This document shows, piece after piece, positions 1 to 8,834 of a stretch of DNA of 64,000 nucleotides. Origin of the DNA: Pseudomonas sp. MTM4 (GTDB taxonomy: Bacteria; Pseudomonadota; Gammaproteobacteria; Pseudomonadales; Pseudomonadaceae); assembly GCF_019355055.1 (NCBI RefSeq), contig NZ_CP048411.1, positions 4,573,001 to 4,637,000 on the forward strand. The letters are read 5' to 3'. Under the pieces are notes generated by a model. That model ran no database searches. It was not told the DNA's origin and saw only the letters and a list, made by a program, of their open reading frames with translations. Made by a program: the position numbers and the translations under genes. How positions within the stretch are numbered: the first letter of the stretch is position 1; each line of letters begins with the position of its first letter.

Positions 1-284
1 TGACCGAGATGACCCGCGAGCATTGCATCGGTGAAGACCGTACGCTGCTGAGTCGCACCCGTTTCGGCCTGGGTTGCTGGCTGGATCAGCCGGATGTGGA
101 GAACGCAACGTTCGGCACGGGGGCCGGCGCCTTTGGCCATCCGGGTGCGGGTGGCTGCGTCGGTTTCGCCGACCCGCAACGCGACTTGGCGTTCGGCTAT
201 GTCACCAATACGCTAGGTCCCTATGTCTTGATGGACCCACGTGCGCAGACCTTGGCTCGTGCCGTGAACGCTTGTTTGGCTTGA
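1..284 (+). CDS. Beta-lactamase-fold serine hydrolase/esterase, C-terminal fragment
   Basis: The gene enters from the left edge in frame 3 and stops at 282-284. The visible ~94 residues contain FGHPGAGGCVGFADP, which matches the His-x-Gly element and strand near the end of class C beta-lactamase-fold enzymes. Many of these are esterases rather than true beta-lactamases. The catalytic Ser-x-x-Lys and Tyr-x-Asn motifs lie outside the window, so substrate cannot be inferred. In P. aeruginosa I recall a probable esterase gene in the same position upstream of the OmpA lipoprotein and pdxH, which supports the family call. Confidence 0.75.
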   Translation, partial: TEMTREHCIGEDRTLLSRTRFGLGCWLDQPDVENATFGTGAGAFGHPGAGGCVGFADPQRDLAFGYVTNTLGPYVLMDPRAQTLARAVNACLA

Positions 285-420
285 ACCGCTCGTCTGTTCG
301 CCATGCCAGAGCTTTTCATAACAATGACCTGCGTCCACAATTTAAGACAAATCCTTGCTTAAGCTACGTGTAGATCCAACGCAACCTGTATTCGCCAACT
401 CACCTCACGGAACCTGGCTC

Positions 421-1050
421 ATGAACTTGCCGAAAAGCACCTTCCTCATTCTCTGCATGGTCATTGGTGGCTGTAGCTCCAACAGCGAGAAACCAAAAGA
501 GACGGTCGTTGTGCCGGAGACTGTTATCGATCATGCCTGGCTGGATGGCTACGAGCCGCGGCTACGCGATGCATTGAAAGACAGTCGCTTCGAACTCGAG
601 CGGCGTGAGGGTGTGCTGGTGGTCACTGCGCCGGTCGATGCATCGTTCAACCCCGACCGCCCTGGCATGTTGCTGCCTGTGACACTTGGCCCCCTTAGCC
701 GCGTGGCGAAACTGGTCGAAGGTGACGAGAAAACCGCCGTCATCGTGCTTGGTCATGCTGATAGCACCGGATCGCTAGAAATCAATCGCGACATCAGCCG
801 CCAGCGTGCCGGTGCCGTTGCGGCGATCTTTCGTCTCAGCGGCTTGAAGCACGACCGTCTGCGCATTCGAGGGCTGGGCTCGGATATGCCGCGCGCGTCC
901 AATGAAAACGAGGAAGGCCGTGCTCTGAATCGTCGAGTCGAAATGGTGCTGGCACCTCAGCCGACGTTGCTGTCGCTGGTCGCCCAGTACAGCGAGGCGC
1001 CCACCAAAGAGACCCAGGTTGCGGTTGCAGAAGTGACCAAGGCCAAATAA
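421..1050 (+). CDS. OmpA-family outer-membrane lipoprotein
   Basis: About 209 residues from ATG 421. I prefer this start because it places a lipoprotein signal (hydrophobic core ending VIGGC, lipid-modified Cys at residue 18) at the N terminus. A longer reading would put charged sequence ahead of it. The C-terminal half is an OmpA_C peptidoglycan-binding domain with GHADSTG and NRRVE, the usual diaminopimelate-contact region. The inferred role is to tether the outer membrane to the cell wall. It lies about 100 bp upstream of pdxH on the same strand, as in other pseudomonads, with no evident functional link between the two. Confidence 0.85.
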   Translation: MNLPKSTFLILCMVIGGCSSNSEKPKETVVVPETVIDHAWLDGYEPRLRDALKDSRFELERREGVLVVTAPVDASFNPDRPGMLLPVTLGPLSRVAKLVEGDEKTAVIVLGHADSTGSLEINRDISRQRAGAVAAIFRLSGLKHDRLRIRGLGSDMPRASNENEEGRALNRRVEMVLAPQPTLLSLVAQYSEAPTKETQVAVAEVTKAK

Positions 1051-1156
1051 CCAAGCCGCTAAAGCGAGTTCTTGTTTGGCCTTGTTGTGTTGAATCAAGC
1101 GGGACCCAATAGCAAATCGATAAACTTTTAGCTTCGACTGTTTCCAGGATTCCGAG

Positions 1157-1804
1157 ATGACCCAGACCTTGGCCGACATGCGGCGCGACTACACGCGCGA
1201 AGGGCTCAGCGAAGCGAATGCGCCGGACGAACCTTTTGCACTCTTTCGCCAGTGGTTCGCTGACGCGGTGCAGACGGAGCAGTTGCCAGTCGAGCCGAAC
1301 GCCATGACGCTGGCTACGGTCGATGCCGAAGGTCGCCCGCATTGCCGTGTGCTCTTGCTCAAGGCGCTGGATGGTCGGGGTTTCACGTTCTTCACCAACT
1401 ATGACAGTGCCAAGGCCGAGCAGCTGGCGGCTCGTCCGTTTGCTGCAATGACCTTCTTCTGGCCTAGCCTGGAACGTCAGGTGCGAATCGAGGGGCGGGT
1501 CGAGAAAGTCAGTGCTGCCGAGTCGGACGCCTATTACCAGGTGCGGCCGCTGGGGAGCCGCTTGGGGGCCTGGGCTTCACCGCAAAGTCGAGCGATTCGT
1601 GATCGGGCCGAGCTCGAGCGGCTGCTCGCCGAGACCGAGCAACGTTTTCTCGATCAGGCGCCTCATTGTCCTCCCCATTGGGGAGGTTACCGTTTGCTGC
1701 CGGAGCGGATGGAATTCTGGCAGGGGCGGCCCAGCCGTCTGCATGATCGTCTCAACTATCGGTGCGTCTCCAATAACTGGCAGCGCGAGCGTCTGGCGCC
1801 CTGA
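1157..1804 (+). CDS. pdxH: Pyridoxamine/pyridoxine 5'-phosphate oxidase
   Basis: This FMN enzyme oxidises pyridoxine or pyridoxamine 5'-phosphate to pyridoxal 5'-phosphate, the last step of PLP synthesis and salvage, in the cytoplasm. The 215-residue length is typical. The FMN-binding split-barrel core is visible as [19 protein letters not shown] (residues 64-82) and [11 protein letters not shown]. The C-terminal substrate/FMN block runs from [13 protein letters not shown] to the family ending RERLAP. ATG 1157 gives the usual N terminus ([12 protein letters not shown]). It appears to be transcribed alone or with the upstream lipoprotein gene. Confidence 0.96.
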   Translation: MTQTLADMRRDYTREGLSEANAPDEPFALFRQWFADAVQTEQLPVEPNAMTLATVDAEGRPHCRVLLLKALDGRGFTFFTNYDSAKAEQLAARPFAAMTFFWPSLERQVRIEGRVEKVSAAESDAYYQVRPLGSRLGAWASPQSRAIRDRAELERLLAETEQRFLDQAPHCPPHWGGYRLLPERMEFWQGRPSRLHDRLNYRCVSNNWQRERLAP

Positions 1805-1870
1805 CCGCTGTTACATTCGGAGCATGACTGCGACTATGGCGGAGGCCGGTATAACCGGCTCCACCATGAG

Positions 1871-2106
1871 TCATTCGGCATCGTAGCGCCCCATTTCTCG
1901 CTCCAGCCAAATCTGCAAATCCTTCCTTTTCACACGGCACCCTTCGCTGCTGCGAGGCGCTGCAATGCCCACTCTCGCTTTTTTGGATCGTTTCCCGCCA
2001 GGGATAACGCCAGATCCCGGTCCGCCCAGCGCCTGAAGCGCACAAACAGCCAGGCATGAAAAACCAGTCCGGCGAGCGTGACAACGGTGATGATGAAATA
2101 ATCCAT
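1871..2106 (-). pseudogene. Small membrane-anchored protein, apparently broken by a one-base deletion
   Basis: On the minus strand, ATG at 2106 opens a frame with an N-terminal hydrophobic helix (about residues 3-22) and then RFRRWADRDLALSLAGNDPK. It stops after 58 residues at 1930-1932. The adjacent frame continues with a coherent helical tail, VKRKDLQIWLEREMGRYDAE, to a stop at 1871-1873. Joined, the two would make a ~77-residue single-pass protein of the type I recall beside pdxH in pseudomonads. One missing base just before about 1935 would explain the break. It could be a sequencing error, a real lesion or a truncated functional protein. Function is unknown. Confidence 0.55.
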
Positions 2107-2287
2107 TGGATCGTCTCGTGAAACAGCTTGAACAGCAGCTTACATGCGGGGCGGGATCGCCTCGGGTAAAGTAAGGTCTTAGTTCAGGAATGCTGAGTAA
2201 GGTCGAGACCGCTGCCAAGTGTCTGTTCGTCGCAGGCACTCAGGCGATGCGGTCGGGAATGCCAACCCGTTTCGAGGAGAGTACTTC

Positions 2288-2749
2288 ATGCGCAACTCCA
2301 TCTTTGTTGCTTCGTTTACCGCCATAGCGCTGACCATCGGCGGTTGTACATCGAACCTCACCGGGGATTCCTATTCCCGCGACGAAGCACGAACGGTTCA
2401 GACCGTCCGTTACGGAACTATCGAATCACTACGTCCAGTCAAGCTCGAGGGCACCAAAACGCCTATCGGTAGCGGTGCGGGTGCCGTGGTGGGCGGTATT
2501 GCCGGCAGTGGCGTCGGCGGTGGCCGTGGCAGTGCGGTTGCAGCGGTAATCGGCGCGGTGGCAGGCGGCATGCTCGGCGCCGCGGCGGAGGAGGGCATCA
2601 CCCGTGCACAGGGGGTTGAAATCACGGTACGGGAGGACGATGGGAACATGCGCGCCTATGTACAGGAAGTTGAGCCCAACCAAGTCTTTCGTGTCGGTCA
2701 GCGCGTACGCATCATGACGGTCAATGGCACGAGTCGCATTGCACCTTGA
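2288..2749 (+). CDS. Glycine-zipper outer-membrane lipoprotein (SlyB/Pcp-like)
   Basis: 153 residues. ATG 2288 is chosen because of the Shine-Dalgarno CGAGGAGA seven bases upstream and because it puts a lipobox (TIGGC, Cys20) at the right distance. Residues ~59-100 form a Gly/Ala-rich hydrophobic hairpin (PIGSGAGAVVGGIAGSGVGG and on), the glycine-zipper 2TM domain of SlyB-type lipoproteins. A small beta-rich C-terminal domain (ITVREDDGNMRAYVQEVE) follows. SlyB relatives help keep outer-membrane integrity and often belong to Mg2+/envelope-stress regulons, but no regulatory site is visible here. Confidence 0.85.
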   Translation: MRNSIFVASFTAIALTIGGCTSNLTGDSYSRDEARTVQTVRYGTIESLRPVKLEGTKTPIGSGAGAVVGGIAGSGVGGGRGSAVAAVIGAVAGGMLGAAAEEGITRAQGVEITVREDDGNMRAYVQEVEPNQVFRVGQRVRIMTVNGTSRIAP

Positions 2750-2801
2750 AGTAGGCAATCTGCTGTGGCTGAACGATCGCTGTCGCCGCGCATCGTGATT
2801 T

Positions 2802-2810
2802 TGCTATAAG
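2802..2810 (+). promoter_or_regulatory. Candidate extended -10 promoter for the Mrp operon leader
   Basis: TGCTATAAG contains an extended -10 (TGn followed by TATAAG) and no good -35, which suits an extended -10 sigma-70 promoter. A start about seven bases downstream would give a leader of roughly 220 nt before mrpA. Inference only. Confidence 0.35.
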
Positions 2811-3001
2811 CATGCCGGCCTGAAGCTATGCGCGTTGCGTGGGCTTTTAGCGCCCAAGCTGAGCAGCGTCTGGCTCGGTGTTGGGCTGCGCCTTTTGTTT
2901 TTCGAAATACTTGAGTCCATGACGTTGCTTCGACCGGTATGGATAATCGGCCCACACCGCCATGTCTCTTCGGGCTTAGATCCGTGACAGGGAACATAAC
3001 T

Positions 3002-3019
3002 GCCGCGCGCATGCGCGGC
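3002..3019 (+). promoter_or_regulatory. Hairpin directly before the mrpA ribosome-binding site
   Basis: A perfect 7-bp GC stem (GCCGCGC, loop GCAT, GCGCGGC) ends three bases before the AAGGGG Shine-Dalgarno of mrpA. It could stand apart from the ribosome-binding site or affect access to it. The short T-run after AAGGGG also gives it a weak terminator-like look. Confidence 0.5.
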
Positions 3020-3036
3020 TTAAGGGGTTTTTGCTC

Positions 3037-5829
3037 ATGGCGCTTGCGCTGATAATCGCTCTGCCATTTTTAGGGATTTGTCTACCGCTACTGCTCGAAC
3101 GTTTTGGTAGATCCGCCTGTGCGTTTGGTGCTGGGTTGGCTCCGTTGGCGGCTCTGGTTCTTCTGTTATCCAAACGTGCCGCTGTCTTTGGTGGCGAAAT
3201 AGACGTACAGATGATGCCCTGGCTGCCAGAACTCGGGTTGAACCTGAGCCTGAGGCTCGACGGACTCGGCTTTTTGTTTGCGTTGCTGATTCTAGGCATT
3301 GGTCTGCTGGTCATCCTTTATGCGCGTTATTACCTATCCAAGCATGAGCCGATGGGGCGCTTTTATGGATTTTTCCTGCTTTTCATGGGTGCGATGCTCG
3401 GCGTGGTGCTGGCTGAAAACCTGTTGCTGATGCTGATGTTCTGGGAGCTGACCAGCCTCTCGTCGTTTCTCCTGATCGGCTTCTGGAATCATCGGACCGA
3501 AGCCCGTCAGGGCGCGCGCATGGCGTTGGCGGTGACTGGCGGGGGCGGGTTGGCGCTGCTGGCGGGCATCCTGCTGATCGGACATATCGTCGGTAGCTAT
3601 GAGCTGACCACTGTGTTGGCTTCGGGCGACCTGATTCGGGCGCATTCGCTATATCCGCTGACGCTGATCCTGGTGCTGCTTGGGGTTTTCACCAAATCCG
3701 CACAGTTTCCGTTTCACTTCTGGCTGCCGCAGGCGATGGCGGCACCGACGCCAGTTTCGGCCTTTCTGCATTCGGCAACTATGGTCAAGGCCGGGGTGTT
3801 TCTGCTGGCGCGGCTGTATCCGGCACTTTCGGATTCGGAGTGGTGGTTCTATCTGGTCAGCTTGACCGGGCTGGCAACACTGTTGATCGGCGCGGTCATG
3901 GCGCTGTTCCAGCACGACCTCAAGGGCCTGCTTGCCTACTCGACCATCAGCCACCTGGGGTTGATCACTTTGCTGTTCGGTCTGGATTCGCGGCTGGGTG
4001 CAGTGGCGGCGATCTTCCACATCATCAACCACGCCACCTTCAAGGCGTCGCTGTTCATGGCTGCCGGCATCATCGACCATGAAACCGGGACCCGCGACAT
4101 GCGGCGCATCAACGGCATGCTGAAATACATGCCGCACACGGCGGCGCTGGCGATGATCGCCTCGCTGGCCATGGCCGGGGTGCCCTTGCTCAATGGATTC
4201 CTCAGCAAGGAAATGTTTTTCGCCGAAACCCTCGACCAGCACCTGCTGGGCAGCTTCTATTGGACGATCCCGGCACTGGCGACCCTAGCAAGTGCTTTTT
4301 CGGTGGCTTATTCGCTGCGCTTCGTACATGACGTCTTCTTCAACGGCGAGCCGATCGACCTGCCTAAATATCCTCCACACGAACCGGCTCGCTACATGAA
4401 GATTCCGGTGGAGATTCTGGTACTGCTCTGCCTGTTGGTTGGAATGTTGCCGGCCTACACCGTAGCGCCGCTGCTGGCGGCTGCGGTTGCCGGAAGCCTG
4501 AATGGCCCGGTTCCTGAATACAGTCTGTCGATCTGGCACGGTTTCAACCTGCCGTTGCTGATGAGCTTTGTCGCGCTGGCGGGTGGATTGCTCATTTATT
4601 CGCTACGCAAGTGGGCGTTCCGCTGGTACGAGGGGCTTCCCCGAGTGGATTCGCTGCAGGTCTTCACGCGAGTGATCAGCGATCTTGCCGGGAGCGCGCG
4701 CTGGTTAACCGAGCGCTTGGAAACTGGCTCATTGCAACGCTATCTGATGCTGGTTCTATTTAGTTCCCTGTTGCTGGTGGTGTATGCCCTGACGCCATTG
4801 AAAGCGTTGAGCGGTCCGGTTGCGCTCACTCCGCCGGACGCTATCACTGTTTTTGGGATGCTGGTCCTTTGCCTGGCGTCGCTGCTGACGGTATTTTTCC
4901 ACCGCCGGCGTCTGGTGGCGTTGATGGTACTGAGCGTCGTCGGCCTGATGGTAGCGCTGGCGTTCGCCCGCTACTCGGCACCCGACCTGGCGCTGACACA
5001 GCTTTCGGTCGAAGTGGTGACCATTATCTTGTTGATCTTGGCGCTGTTCTTCATGCCTGACCGCACGCCCACAGAGTCGAGCAGCCTGCGCAGCTTCCGT
5101 GATCTGGTTCTGGCCGGCAGCTTCGGCACCATGATCGCCTTGCTCGCTTATGCAGTGTTGACGCGTCCTTACGACAGCATCGCATCGTTCTTCCTAGAGA
5201 ATAGCGTTTCCGGCGGCGGTGGAACCAACGTGGTCAATGTCATACTGGTCGACTTCCGCGGCTTCGACACCTTTGGGGAGATAGCGGTGCTGGCCATCGC
5301 TGCGGTGGGCATCTATGGGTTGCTCTATGGGCTGCATCTGCCTCATCCGCTTCGGGATTACCGTGGACGTTTATGGAGTACCGATAGTCATCCGATGGTT
5401 CTGGATACGCTGTCACGTACGCTGCTCCCGATGGCCTTGCTGATTTCTGTTTTCATCTTCCTGCGTGGCCACAACCTGCCGGGGGGAGGCTTCATTGCCG
5501 GCCTGATCACCGCAGTCGCACTAATCCTGCAATACATTTCACACGGTGTTATCTGGGCACAACAGCGGCAGCCGTTCAGCTACCACGGCATCGCGGGACT
5601 GGGTGTCCTGATCGCCGGGCTGACCGGGCTGGGTAGTTGGTTGTTCGGACGGCCGTTCCTGACCTCGGCTTTCGGTCATTTCCATCTTCCGCTGATTGGT
5701 GAGTTCGAGCTGGCTACGGCCATGCTGTTCGACCTGGGCGTGTATCTGACGGTGGTAGGCGCGACTTTGTTGATTTTGTCCAACATCGGCCACGTCAGTC
5801 AGGATCAATCGTGCAAGGAGGTGCTCTGA
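3037..5829 (+). CDS. mrpA: Mrp Na+/H+ antiporter subunit A fused to B
   Basis: Large polytopic subunit of the Mrp (Sha/Pha) cation/proton antiporter, 930 residues from ATG 3037. That start has AAGGGG nine bases upstream, whereas the alternative TTG at 3031 would be too close. The N-terminal ~500 residues are NuoL-like, with the conserved Glu/Lys transmembrane region ([20 protein letters not shown]) and [20 protein letters not shown]. The C-terminal third carries an MrpB-like section ([19 protein letters not shown]), so A and B are fused, as in six-gene group 2 operons. It overlaps mrpC by one base. The complex exchanges Na+ (or K+) for protons in alkali and salt tolerance. Confidence 0.93.
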   Translation: MALALIIALPFLGICLPLLLERFGRSACAFGAGLAPLAALVLLLSKRAAVFGGEIDVQMMPWLPELGLNLSLRLDGLGFLFALLILGIGLLVILYARYYLSKHEPMGRFYGFFLLFMGAMLGVVLAENLLLMLMFWELTSLSSFLLIGFWNHRTEARQGARMALAVTGGGGLALLAGILLIGHIVGSYELTTVLASGDLIRAHSLYPLTLILVLLGVFTKSAQFPFHFWLPQAMAAPTPVSAFLHSATMVKAGVFLLARLYPALSDSEWWFYLVSLTGLATLLIGAVMALFQHDLKGLLAYSTISHLGLITLLFGLDSRLGAVAAIFHIINHATFKASLFMAAGIIDHETGTRDMRRINGMLKYMPHTAALAMIASLAMAGVPLLNGFLSKEMFFAETLDQHLLGSFYWTIPALATLASAFSVAYSLRFVHDVFFNGEPIDLPKYPPHEPARYMKIPVEILVLLCLLVGMLPAYTVAPLLAAAVAGSLNGPVPEYSLSIWHGFNLPLLMSFVALAGGLLIYSLRKWAFRWYEGLPRVDSLQVFTRVISDLAGSARWLTERLETGSLQRYLMLVLFSSLLLVVYALTPLKALSGPVALTPPDAITVFGMLVLCLASLLTVFFHRRRLVALMVLSVVGLMVALAFARYSAPDLALTQLSVEVVTIILLILALFFMPDRTPTESSSLRSFRDLVLAGSFGTMIALLAYAVLTRPYDSIASFFLENSVSGGGGTNVVNVILVDFRGFDTFGEIAVLAIAAVGIYGLLYGLHLPHPLRDYRGRLWSTDSHPMVLDTLSRTLLPMALLISVFIFLRGHNLPGGGFIAGLITAVALILQYISHGVIWAQQRQPFSYHGIAGLGVLIAGLTGLGSWLFGRPFLTSAFGHFHLPLIGEFELATAMLFDLGVYLTVVGATLLILSNIGHVSQDQSCKEVL

Positions 5830-6158
5830 TGGAAGCTGTACTGGCGATAACGCTGGGAGTCATGATGGCAAGTGGTGTGTACCTGCTGCTTCGCGCGCGA
5901 ATATTTCCTGTGGTGATGGGGCTGACGCTAATTTCTTACGCGGTGAACTTGTTCATTTTCTCCATGGGTAGGCTTGCCACGGGCGTGCCGGCCGTAATAG
6001 GCAGAAGCGCCGAGTACGGTGATCCGCTTCCGCAGGCTCTGGTGCTAACCGCCATTGTCATCGGCTTCGCCATGACTGCGTTCATTGTGGTGCTGTCACT
6101 GCGCGGCCTGGGTGAGTTGCGCACCGACCATGTGGATGGCAGGGAGCCGCGCGAATGA
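5829..6158 (+). CDS. mrpC: Mrp antiporter subunit C (NuoK-like)
   Basis: 109 residues with three transmembrane helices and the NuoK/MnhC pattern (LISYAVNLFIFSMG, then DPLPQALVLTAIVIGFAMTA). ATG 5829 shares its A with the stop of mrpA (TGATG) and has a strong AAGGAGG upstream, so translation is probably coupled. A start 18 bases earlier is possible but would lose this ribosome-binding site. It is required with the A and D subunits for the membrane proton/cation path. Confidence 0.93.
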   Translation: MEAVLAITLGVMMASGVYLLLRARIFPVVMGLTLISYAVNLFIFSMGRLATGVPAVIGRSAEYGDPLPQALVLTAIVIGFAMTAFIVVLSLRGLGELRTDHVDGREPRE

Positions 6159-7657
6159 ATCATGCGTTGATCCTCCCGATCTTGCTTCCGCTGTTCGTCG
6201 GTAGTTTGTTGCTGCTGACCCACAGGCAGGCGTTGCCCTTCAAACGTCTGGTGTCTTTGCTGGCGACTTGGCTGCTGGTGCCGCTGGCCCTATGGCTTCT
6301 GCTACAGGCAAACACTGGCACTCTGTTCGTTTACCAGCTGGGAGATTGGCTGCCGCCGTTCGGCATCATATTGCTGCTCGACCGCCTGAGCGCACTGATG
6401 TTGCTGGTGACGGCGGTGCTTGCCGGTTTTGTAGTGCTTTACGCGTCGCGCGGTGATGATGAGCGCGGGCCGAATTTCCATGCGTTGTTTCAGTTCCAAC
6501 TGGCCGGGATCAACGGTGCGTTTCTGACCGGTGATCTGTTCAACCTTTTCGTGTTCTTTGAAATTCTGCTGATTTCATCCTATGCGCTGTTGTTGCACGG
6601 CAATGGTGCCAAGCGCGTACAGGCCGGTATTCACTATGTCGTGCTGAATCTGCTGGGCTCAGCACTGTTCCTGGTTGGCGTCAGCATGCTTTATGGGCTC
6701 ACCGGGACGCTGAACATGGCCGATCTGGCCATCCGAGTCGGTGCGGCTGAATCTGCCGATGCACCGCTTCTCGCGGCGGCGGGTTATCTGCTACTGGTGG
6801 TGTTCGGCCTCAAGGGTGCAATCCTGCCACTGTACTTTTGGCTTCCGCGTGCTTATGCATCAGCGACGGCACCGGTTGCGGCCCTGTTTGCGATCATGAC
6901 CAAGCTCGGTCTCTATGCAATTGTCCGAGTATTCACGCTCATTTACGGCAGCGAAGCGGGCATCCTGAATAACATGGTGCTCGACTGGCTATGGCCATTG
7001 TCAATGCTCACGCTCGCAGCCGGCGTGCTGGGCGCGCTGGCAGCCCGTAACCTGCAGATACTCCTGTCTTATCTGGTGGTGGTTTCGGTGGGCACCCTAC
7101 TGGCAGGTGTTGCACTGGGCACTGAACAAGGGCTGAGCGCTGCGCTTTATTACCTGCTGCACAGCACATTGGTGACAGGTGGTCTGTTCTTACTGGCGGA
7201 TGTGATTGCTCGTCAGCGGGGCGAGATGGCGTCGGATCTGGTTTCGGCGCCAGCATTGAGGCAGCCTCTTATGCTGGGTGCGCTGTTTTTTGCCGGCGCG
7301 ATTTCAGTCGCGGGATTGCCACCGTTTTCCGGTTTTTTGGGCAAGGTGATGCTGCTGCAGGCGGTCTCTCCCGGTAGCGGTGCCTCGCTGCTCTGGTCGG
7401 TGGTGCTGATTGGTGGGTTGGGTATGGTGATAGCGCTGAGCCGCGCTGGAAGTCTGGTTTTCTGGAGATCGGGCGAGGCGGCAGTCGTGGCCGTGCCAGC
7501 CGATTCGCTGCGCATGCTCGCAACCTTCGGGCTGTTGCTGGGTAGTGTGCTGCTGGTTATTGCCGCGCAACCGATCCAGGCCTACGTCCAGGCCACAGCC
7601 GCCCAGCTGTTCGACCTTGGGCCTTATCTGGAGATTATTCAGGGAGCTGGTGCATGA
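6155..7657 (+). CDS. mrpD: Mrp antiporter subunit D (NuoM/N-like)
   Basis: 500 residues, about 14 predicted transmembrane helices. It has the proton-translocating subunit signature, with Glu in FNLFVFFEILLISSYALLLH and Lys in FGLKGAILPLYFWLPRAYA. It starts by an ATGA overlap with mrpC and ends by another with mrpE. It belongs to the same family as complex I antiporter-like subunits and, with MrpA, likely carries the ion exchange. Confidence 0.93.
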   Translation: MNHALILPILLPLFVGSLLLLTHRQALPFKRLVSLLATWLLVPLALWLLLQANTGTLFVYQLGDWLPPFGIILLLDRLSALMLLVTAVLAGFVVLYASRGDDERGPNFHALFQFQLAGINGAFLTGDLFNLFVFFEILLISSYALLLHGNGAKRVQAGIHYVVLNLLGSALFLVGVSMLYGLTGTLNMADLAIRVGAAESADAPLLAAAGYLLLVVFGLKGAILPLYFWLPRAYASATAPVAALFAIMTKLGLYAIVRVFTLIYGSEAGILNNMVLDWLWPLSMLTLAAGVLGALAARNLQILLSYLVVVSVGTLLAGVALGTEQGLSAALYYLLHSTLVTGGLFLLADVIARQRGEMASDLVSAPALRQPLMLGALFFAGAISVAGLPPFSGFLGKVMLLQAVSPGSGASLLWSVVLIGGLGMVIALSRAGSLVFWRSGEAAVVAVPADSLRMLATFGLLLGSVLLVIAAQPIQAYVQATAAQLFDLGPYLEIIQGAGA

Positions 7658-8148
7658 AGAAGTCCCGCCTGTTGCCGAATCCTGCTCTTACATTGTTGCT
7701 GACCGCGCTATGGCTTTTGCTTAACAACACCTTAGGAGTGGGCCATATCCTGCTGGGCCTCTTCCTTGGCTGGGCGATTCCGCTGCTGATCTCTGGTTTT
7801 CTGATTGAGGTGCCGCCTGTACGCAAGCCCGTCAAGCTGTGCCTGTTCATGCTGAAAGTGTTCTATGACATCGTCATCGCCAATATGCATGTGGCCAAGC
7901 TGGTACTTGGGCCAAGAGAGAACTTGCGGCCCGCATTCATCGAGGTGCCGATGGTGATCGAGAACGACTTCGTGCTGGCAATGTTGACGAGCATTATCTC
8001 GCTGACGCCTGGCACGGTGTCAGCCGGCCTTAGTGAGGACCACAAAGTATTGATTCTGCATGCGCTGGACGTACCCGATATCGAGACGCTGGTCGCTGAT
8101 GTGAAGAGCAGCTACGAGGCGCCGCTGCTGGAGATTTTTGAATGCTAG
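7654..8148 (+). CDS. mrpE: Mrp antiporter subunit E
   Basis: 164 residues. Two or three N-terminal transmembrane segments (residues ~10-55) are followed by a soluble domain containing SIISLTPGTVSAGLSED, the conserved MnhE motif. ATGA overlap with mrpD and a 7-bp overlap with mrpF. MrpE is unique to Mrp complexes and is needed for full activity. Its biochemical role is not settled. Confidence 0.92.
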   Translation: MKKSRLLPNPALTLLLTALWLLLNNTLGVGHILLGLFLGWAIPLLISGFLIEVPPVRKPVKLCLFMLKVFYDIVIANMHVAKLVLGPRENLRPAFIEVPMVIENDFVLAMLTSIISLTPGTVSAGLSEDHKVLILHALDVPDIETLVADVKSSYEAPLLEIFEC

Positions 8149-8411
8149 CCTATGTAATTCCGCTTTGTATGGGCCTGTTGGGTGTGGCGGCTTTGCTCAA
8201 TGTCATTCGTCTGATCAAGGGGCCGGACATGCCTGATCGGGTACTGGCGCTGGATACGCTGTACATTAACGGCCTGGCGCTGATCGTGCTGTTCGGTATC
8301 TGGCTGGCTTCCGATCTGTTCTTCGAAGCCGCACTGCTGATTGCGGTGATGGGATTCGTCAGTACCGTCGCGGTGGGCAAGCATTTGCTGCATGGCGACA
8401 TCATCGATTGA
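8142..8411 (+). CDS. mrpF: Mrp antiporter subunit F
   Basis: 89 residues, three transmembrane helices, with the family block RLIKGPDMPDRVLALDTL (residues 23-40), which is strongly conserved in MnhF. Its start lies inside the end of mrpE. No separate promoter is visible. Confidence 0.92.
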   Translation: MLAYVIPLCMGLLGVAALLNVIRLIKGPDMPDRVLALDTLYINGLALIVLFGIWLASDLFFEAALLIAVMGFVSTVAVGKHLLHGDIID

Positions 8412-8421
8412 GGGAAAGCGC

Positions 8422-8751
8422 ATGCCGTTCTGGATTGAGTTGCTGGTCAGCGCCTGCCTGATCATCGGAAGTATCTTTGCATTGATCGGTGCGATAGGCC
8501 TGTATCGTCTACCCGATTTCTATACGCGCCTGCATGGGCCGACCAAGGCTACGACGCTCGGCGTTGGCGGCATCGTCATCGCCTCGATGATTTTCTTCAG
8601 CAGCAGGAACGACGGCCTGAGCCTGCATGAATTGCTGATCACCATGTTTCTCTTCATCACCGCTCCGGTCAGCGCGCACATACTGGCGAAGGCTGCCATG
8701 CAGCAGAAGCTGAGCTGCACCGAGCGAACCCGTGGCAAGCCTTGGGACTGA
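8422..8751 (+). CDS. mrpG: Mrp antiporter subunit G
   Basis: 109 residues from ATG 8422, preceded by AGGGAAAG. An upstream in-frame start inside mrpF lacks a ribosome-binding site. It has three transmembrane helices and the MnhG hallmark GLYRLPDFYTRLHGPTKATT (residues ~26-45). It is the last gene of the operon and converges on glnD 83 bp away. Confidence 0.92.
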   Translation: MPFWIELLVSACLIIGSIFALIGAIGLYRLPDFYTRLHGPTKATTLGVGGIVIASMIFFSSRNDGLSLHELLITMFLFITAPVSAHILAKAAMQQKLSCTERTRGKPWD

Positions 8752-8834
8752 AGGCGTTATGCATTGAGTCCGGCCTCTGCGTAGGGCCTCGCTCTTTGTC
8801 GCGTGCTTGAGCTTTCATTTACTCAAGCGGCACG

